A stretch of 10,112 nucleotides of DNA from an uncultured Collinsella sp. (GTDB lineage: Bacteria; Actinomycetota; Coriobacteriia; Coriobacteriales; Coriobacteriaceae). The notes under the pieces were generated by a model. The model saw nothing but the letters and a program-made list of their open reading frames with translations. It ran no database searches and was not told the DNA's origin. The position numbers and the translations under genes were made by a program. Each line of letters starts with the position of its first letter. Position 1 is the first letter of the stretch. The DNA lies in contig CAAEVD010000045.1 of the NCBI GenBank assembly GCA_900759435.1, positions 1-10,112 on the forward strand, in the 5' to 3' direction. Shown in pieces: positions 7,513 through 10,112 of the stretch.

Positions 7513-9072
7513 TTAACAGCCCTCCTTGGCGCCGCGATCGGGATCCAGCAGGTCATCGGGATGCATAAAATGAGTGCTCACGTAGTGCATGTTGAGCTCG
7601 GACACCGCGGCCAGACGCATATAGGTGTCATCGACCATGCCGCCCGAAACGATGCGCGGCTGCTCCACGATGCCATCGCTCGCCACGCCAAATTCCTGCA
7701 CGTACGGCAGGTCGGTGCCGTCCTCAAAATACGTACTGGCAATGGTCTTAATGCGCGGCACGTCCTCTCCGATAATCTTACGGGCGCGGGCCGAAAGGAT
7801 ATTCGACGGCGGCACGTAGACCGAGCCGTGTGCATTGGGCAGGACGTCGTCTTGGAAGGCAATTAGCTCGTTGAGCGATGCAACGAGCGTCTCCTTATTC
7901 TTCCACGTCTTATAGTCGTACAGCGTGCCATAGTCGGTGTCCCAGAGCGCCAGCGGCTGATGATTGTAGCCGTGAAAGCCCAACTCTCCGCCCATCTGCA
8001 GCAGCATACCGCCAAAGTAGCGGAACTGCGTGGTATCGGCCTGGCGCGCGGGCTCGGTCTGGTTGACCGCGTCCTCGTAGTTTTCGATCATCACGCCGGT
8101 ATAACGAATGCCGTATTGCTGCGCGAGTTTTTGCAGGTCGGGCCACCACACCTTGGCATAAAAATCGGCGATAGAAAGGCCGTAGTCGCGTTTAATGTAC
8201 GTGCCATCGCCCGAGGGAACGGGGCTCGGGAAATCGTCCAGGTAAAACACCGCGCTATTGATGACCGGATAGGCCGTGGCATCGCCCAACAGGCTCACGG
8301 CCGCGGCATAGAAACCGCGCATGACCTTGTCGTAGATACCGATATTGCACACCACGGTACGGCCGCTGCCGCAATCGCTCGACCAAATAAGCGGAGTACC
8401 CGTGTCGCCGGTTTTAGCCCACACACGCGCCGTCTCACGCAGCGAAACCGAGAGCGACGAATCGAAGGGATCCGATAACTCATAACGCTGGCCGCCGCCG
8501 ATCATAAAGTCCTCGCTCGGCACGATGCTCTCCGCCGTCGCATATTCATAGCCGGCAGAATCGATGCCCAGCTTGGGAGCAATCGCCTGCAGACAGCTCG
8601 AATTGTCCGGCGTCATGGCGAGCATCAGCGAACCGCCGGCACTCACCCAACTCATAATGTCGCTCAAGTGCGTACCGAGCCCATCGATCGAAGGCATCAG
8701 TAAAATCACGCGGTCGAAGGATGTGAGGGAAGGAATCGCATCAACGCCATCGGTGGCAATATCCACATCGCGGTGGGCAATTTTCATGTCGAGCAGAATC
8801 TGGTCAAACTGCTCTTTGACGTCCTCGACGCCATCTTGGCCCGAGTCGGTAATAACCAAGCACGTGGGCTTTTGGCCAAACACCGCCGAGCTTGCCGGAA
8901 CTGCGTCGTTGGCAGCGAGCATGCCCAGCTTATGCTGCCCGGCGCTGTACTGCACGCCGGCACGCTCGATCAACAGCACGGCGGCCATGGCGATAAAGAC
9001 CGCCCATACCACAAGCAGGCCCATCCAGCGAAAATGGCCCGCACGGTCGCGGATATGCTGAACCACGCTCAT
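7513..9072 (-). CDS. PelA-type membrane-anchored polysaccharide deacetylase (probably truncated)
   Basis: A 519-residue protein corresponding to the deacetylase-only PelA (PelA-DA) of Gram-positive pel operons, probably removing N-acetyl groups from Pel outside the cell. Residues 17-36 form one membrane anchor. Residues 65-265 look like a glutamine-amidotransferase/ThuA-like Rossmann domain (CLVITDSGQDGVEDV; DRVILLMPSIDGLGTHL). The NodB-like deacetylase part starts near 270, with the YLDDFPSP motif (277-284, Asp279/Asp280), the metal-binding H-x3-H in GFHGYNHQPL (His367, His371) and a late HFMHPDD (501-507). All catalytic motifs lie before the stop, but the frame continues beyond the TAA (7515-7513), so about 105 C-terminal residues are missing from this product. 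ATG 9072 overlaps the pelE stop (ATGA) and has AGGAGG 4 nt upstream. There is no glycoside hydrolase domain of the Pseudomonas type. Confidence 0.9.
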   Translation of the reverse strand: MSVVQHIRDRAGHFRWMGLLVVWAVFIAMAAVLLIERAGVQYSAGQHKLGMLAANDAVPASSAVFGQKPTCLVITDSGQDGVEDVKEQFDQILLDMKIAHRDVDIATDGVDAIPSLTSFDRVILLMPSIDGLGTHLSDIMSWVSAGGSLMLAMTPDNSSCLQAIAPKLGIDSAGYEYATAESIVPSEDFMIGGGQRYELSDPFDSSLSVSLRETARVWAKTGDTGTPLIWSSDCGSGRTVVCNIGIYDKVMRGFYAAAVSLLGDATAYPVINSAVFYLDDFPSPVPSGDGTYIKRDYGLSIADFYAKVWWPDLQKLAQQYGIRYTGVMIENYEDAVNQTEPARQADTTQFRYFGGMLLQMGGELGFHGYNHQPLALWDTDYGTLYDYKTWKNKETLVASLNELIAFQDDVLPNAHGSVYVPPSNILSARARKIIGEDVPRIKTIASTYFEDGTDLPYVQEFGVASDGIVEQPRIVSGGMVDDTYMRLAAVSELNMHYVSTHFMHPDDLLDPDRGAKEGC

Positions 9073-9974
9073 CGGGCCTCCTCTCCTTCACGCCAAAATG
9101 CCAGCCTCTCGCGATTTTCGGCATTCAAATACACATGCTGCTTGTCGATCGCGTCGATTACACGCCGTACAGCCTGCCCATCGCGACGAATCACAGCCAA
9201 GCGCAAGCAGGGCATCCACACGTCCTGCTCGTCTGACGCATCGATCACCAACTGGCTAGCGACGTCCTCTGCCTTATCAATCTCGCCGGTATCGGCCAGC
9301 GCCGTGGCATAGCGAATGCGCAGCGCAGGCCCGTCCTCACGCTCGCAACGACGCGCGAGCAGGCGTGCATACTGCTGACGCTGAATCTGCGCCACGCGGC
9401 CTTCTGCCAAACCCGAGTCCAAATAGGCGCCCAAAAAGTCGCAATACGCTTCCAAGTTATGCGAGCTGGGATCGGTCTTAAACGCGCGCTCCAACTGCTG
9501 AAGCTTAAGGTCGGACTCCTTGGAAATCTGCGCCACCGCCGTCGCGGCATAGTGCGCGACCTCAACATCGTCGTTGAGTTTTGCTGCCTGCAACTGTGCC
9601 AGGTACGCATCCGGATCCTCGGTAAGCATGGAGAGCATCAGACGGCGGCGGTCGCCCGGGCCGTTGACGATCAGTGCTTCCTCGAGCGGCACCACGCCAT
9701 CATCGCCCTCGCGCCCCTGCACGAGCAAACTGCGATGCATGTCGTCGTTAATGCGCAGCGTCTCCAGCGTGGCGTCCTTAAGGTCGTCACCGAACACCGC
9801 GCTACGCACCGAAAGCAGTGCCACGAGCAACGGGCCCCACAGCGGTACGAGCACCATCACGGCAAGCATGTGCCCGCGAACCGGCAGCAAGCCCAGTTTC
9901 ATAAGCGTCCACAGCACCAGACACACCAGCGCATGAAGTAATAGCAGTACGGTAGCAACGACAAGCGAGATCAA
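9069..9974 (-). CDS. pelE: PelE-like membrane-anchored TPR protein
   Basis: A 301-residue protein with two N-terminal membrane helices (about 4-25 and 36-56), then a cytoplasmic, helical, repeat-rich part that resembles tetratricopeptide repeats (for example 135-210 and 217-245). The block VVPLEEALIVNGPGDRRRLM (94-113) followed by LNDDVEVAHYAATAVAQI (133-150) is, from memory, characteristic of the protein that precedes the PelA deacetylase in Gram-positive pel loci. PelE is thought to scaffold PelD, PelF and PelG at the membrane. The start is an unusual TTG at 9974, supported by GGGGGAGG 4 nt upstream and by a 4-nt overlap (TTGA) with the stop of the preceding frame. The next in-frame ATG (residue 25) would delete the first membrane helix. 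Confidence 0.85.
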   Translation of the reverse strand: MISLVVATVLLLLHALVCLVLWTLMKLGLLPVRGHMLAVMVLVPLWGPLLVALLSVRSAVFGDDLKDATLETLRINDDMHRSLLVQGREGDDGVVPLEEALIVNGPGDRRRLMLSMLTEDPDAYLAQLQAAKLNDDVEVAHYAATAVAQISKESDLKLQQLERAFKTDPSSHNLEAYCDFLGAYLDSGLAEGRVAQIQRQQYARLLARRCEREDGPALRIRYATALADTGEIDKAEDVASQLVIDASDEQDVWMPCLRLAVIRRDGQAVRRVIDAIDKQHVYLNAENRERLAFWREGEEAR

Positions 9975-10112
9975 GCGGCCTCCCCCTCACCGTTGCCAGC
10001 GGGCGCGATGCGCTGCAGCAGGGCCACAACATCCTCGCTCATATGACCCAATCCGCTGTCAAGAGCCACAATGGCCCCGCCGACCGCTTGCAATCGGTCG
10101 GCGGGGCCTGCC
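9971..10112 (-). CDS. C-terminal end of an upstream reading frame, not identified
   Basis: An open frame enters from the right edge and ends at TGA 9973-9971, overlapping the TTG start of pelE by 4 nt. The 46 visible codons give a tail with LQAVGGAIVALDSGLGHMSE and EDVVALLQRIAPAGNGEGEA, ending in a Gly/Glu/Ala-rich stretch. I recognise no domain. In Gram-positive pel loci the gene before pelE is usually pelD, the c-di-GMP receptor, so this could be its C-terminus, but nothing visible shows that. The frame runs through the 36-bp palindrome at 10073-10108. If that palindrome is a terminator, only a short peptide frame from ATG 10042 (23 codons) would be left as a possible leader. Confidence 0.5.
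   Translation of the reverse strand, partial: AGPADRLQAVGGAIVALDSGLGHMSEDVVALLQRIAPAGNGEGEAA
10073..10108. repeat. 36-bp near-perfect palindrome (hairpin)
   Basis: The arms 10073-10086 and 10095-10108 are perfect 14-bp inverted repeats (GGCCCCGCCGACCG and its complement). The 8-nt centre contains TTGCAA, itself palindromic, so 17 of 18 base pairs match. The hairpin would be very stable in RNA. No U-tract follows the stem on the minus strand (it continues ATTGTGG), and only 4 nt remain on the plus-strand side before the window ends. It could be a terminator or attenuator ahead of pelE, or a processing signal, or be embedded in the end of a coding frame. Confidence 0.75.

Noticed and set aside
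7519..7527. AAGGAGGGC just before the in-frame TAA as a ribosome binding site for a separate small gene
   Set aside because: No ATG, GTG or TTG follows in a suitable position in the remnant frame; the first in-frame start is GTG 7401, more than 100 nt away. The motif encodes Lys-Glu-Gly of the deacetylase frame.
10054..10066. TTGACA on the minus strand as a -35 box for pelE
   Set aside because: No -10-like hexamer occurs 16-18 nt downstream; the sequence there is part of a GC-rich open frame.
1..10112. CRISPR array, tRNA or rRNA genes, insertion sequence, phage attachment sites
   Set aside because: I saw no regularly spaced direct repeats, no cloverleaf-like or rRNA segments, no transposase motif and no terminal inverted repeats; nearly all the window is accounted for by coding sequence.

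Overview
The window is GC-rich (roughly 60% by eye). Every gene I can support lies on the minus strand, so transcription runs from right to left. It holds most of a Gram-positive-type Pel exopolysaccharide locus. No outer-membrane Pel parts (PelB/PelC) are seen, and the PelA homologue carries a deacetylase domain without the glycoside hydrolase domain of the Pseudomonas protein. GC content, GTG and TTG starts and tight gene packing suggest a high-GC monoderm, most likely a gut actinobacterium of the Coriobacteriia (Collinsella-like). That placement is inference, since no rRNA or other marker is present.

Layout in transcription order: (1) 10112-9971, the tail of an upstream reading frame, crossed by a 36-bp near-perfect palindrome; (2) 9974-9069, pelE, a membrane-anchored TPR protein; (3) 9072-7513, a PelA-type membrane-anchored polysaccharide deacetylase, followed in the same frame by 105 further sense codons (7512-7198) beyond a single TAA; (4) 7195-5768, pelF, the GT4 glycosyltransferase; (5) 5764-4220, pelG, the membrane transporter; (6) 4230-2461, a CotH-kinase-family lipoprotein with a Tat-like signal; (7) 2474-1683, a VTC/polyphosphate-polymerase-like protein; (8) 1679-1014, a DUF4956 membrane protein; (9) a hairpin at 984-1007 that may end the operon; (10) 878 to the left edge, a LacI-family regulator (C-terminus outside the window) with its own small upstream region.

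Genes 2 to 8 overlap or are spaced by no more than 3 nt, so they look like one translationally coupled operon. PelF polymerises the sugar, with PelE and PelG as its membrane complex, and the PelA-type protein deacetylates the product outside the membrane. The CotH, VTC-like and DUF4956 genes form an accessory module of unknown role, perhaps phosphorylation or polyphosphate chemistry linked to the polymer or its anchoring. The two most notable points are the in-frame stop in the deacetylase gene and this attached three-gene phosphotransfer-like module.
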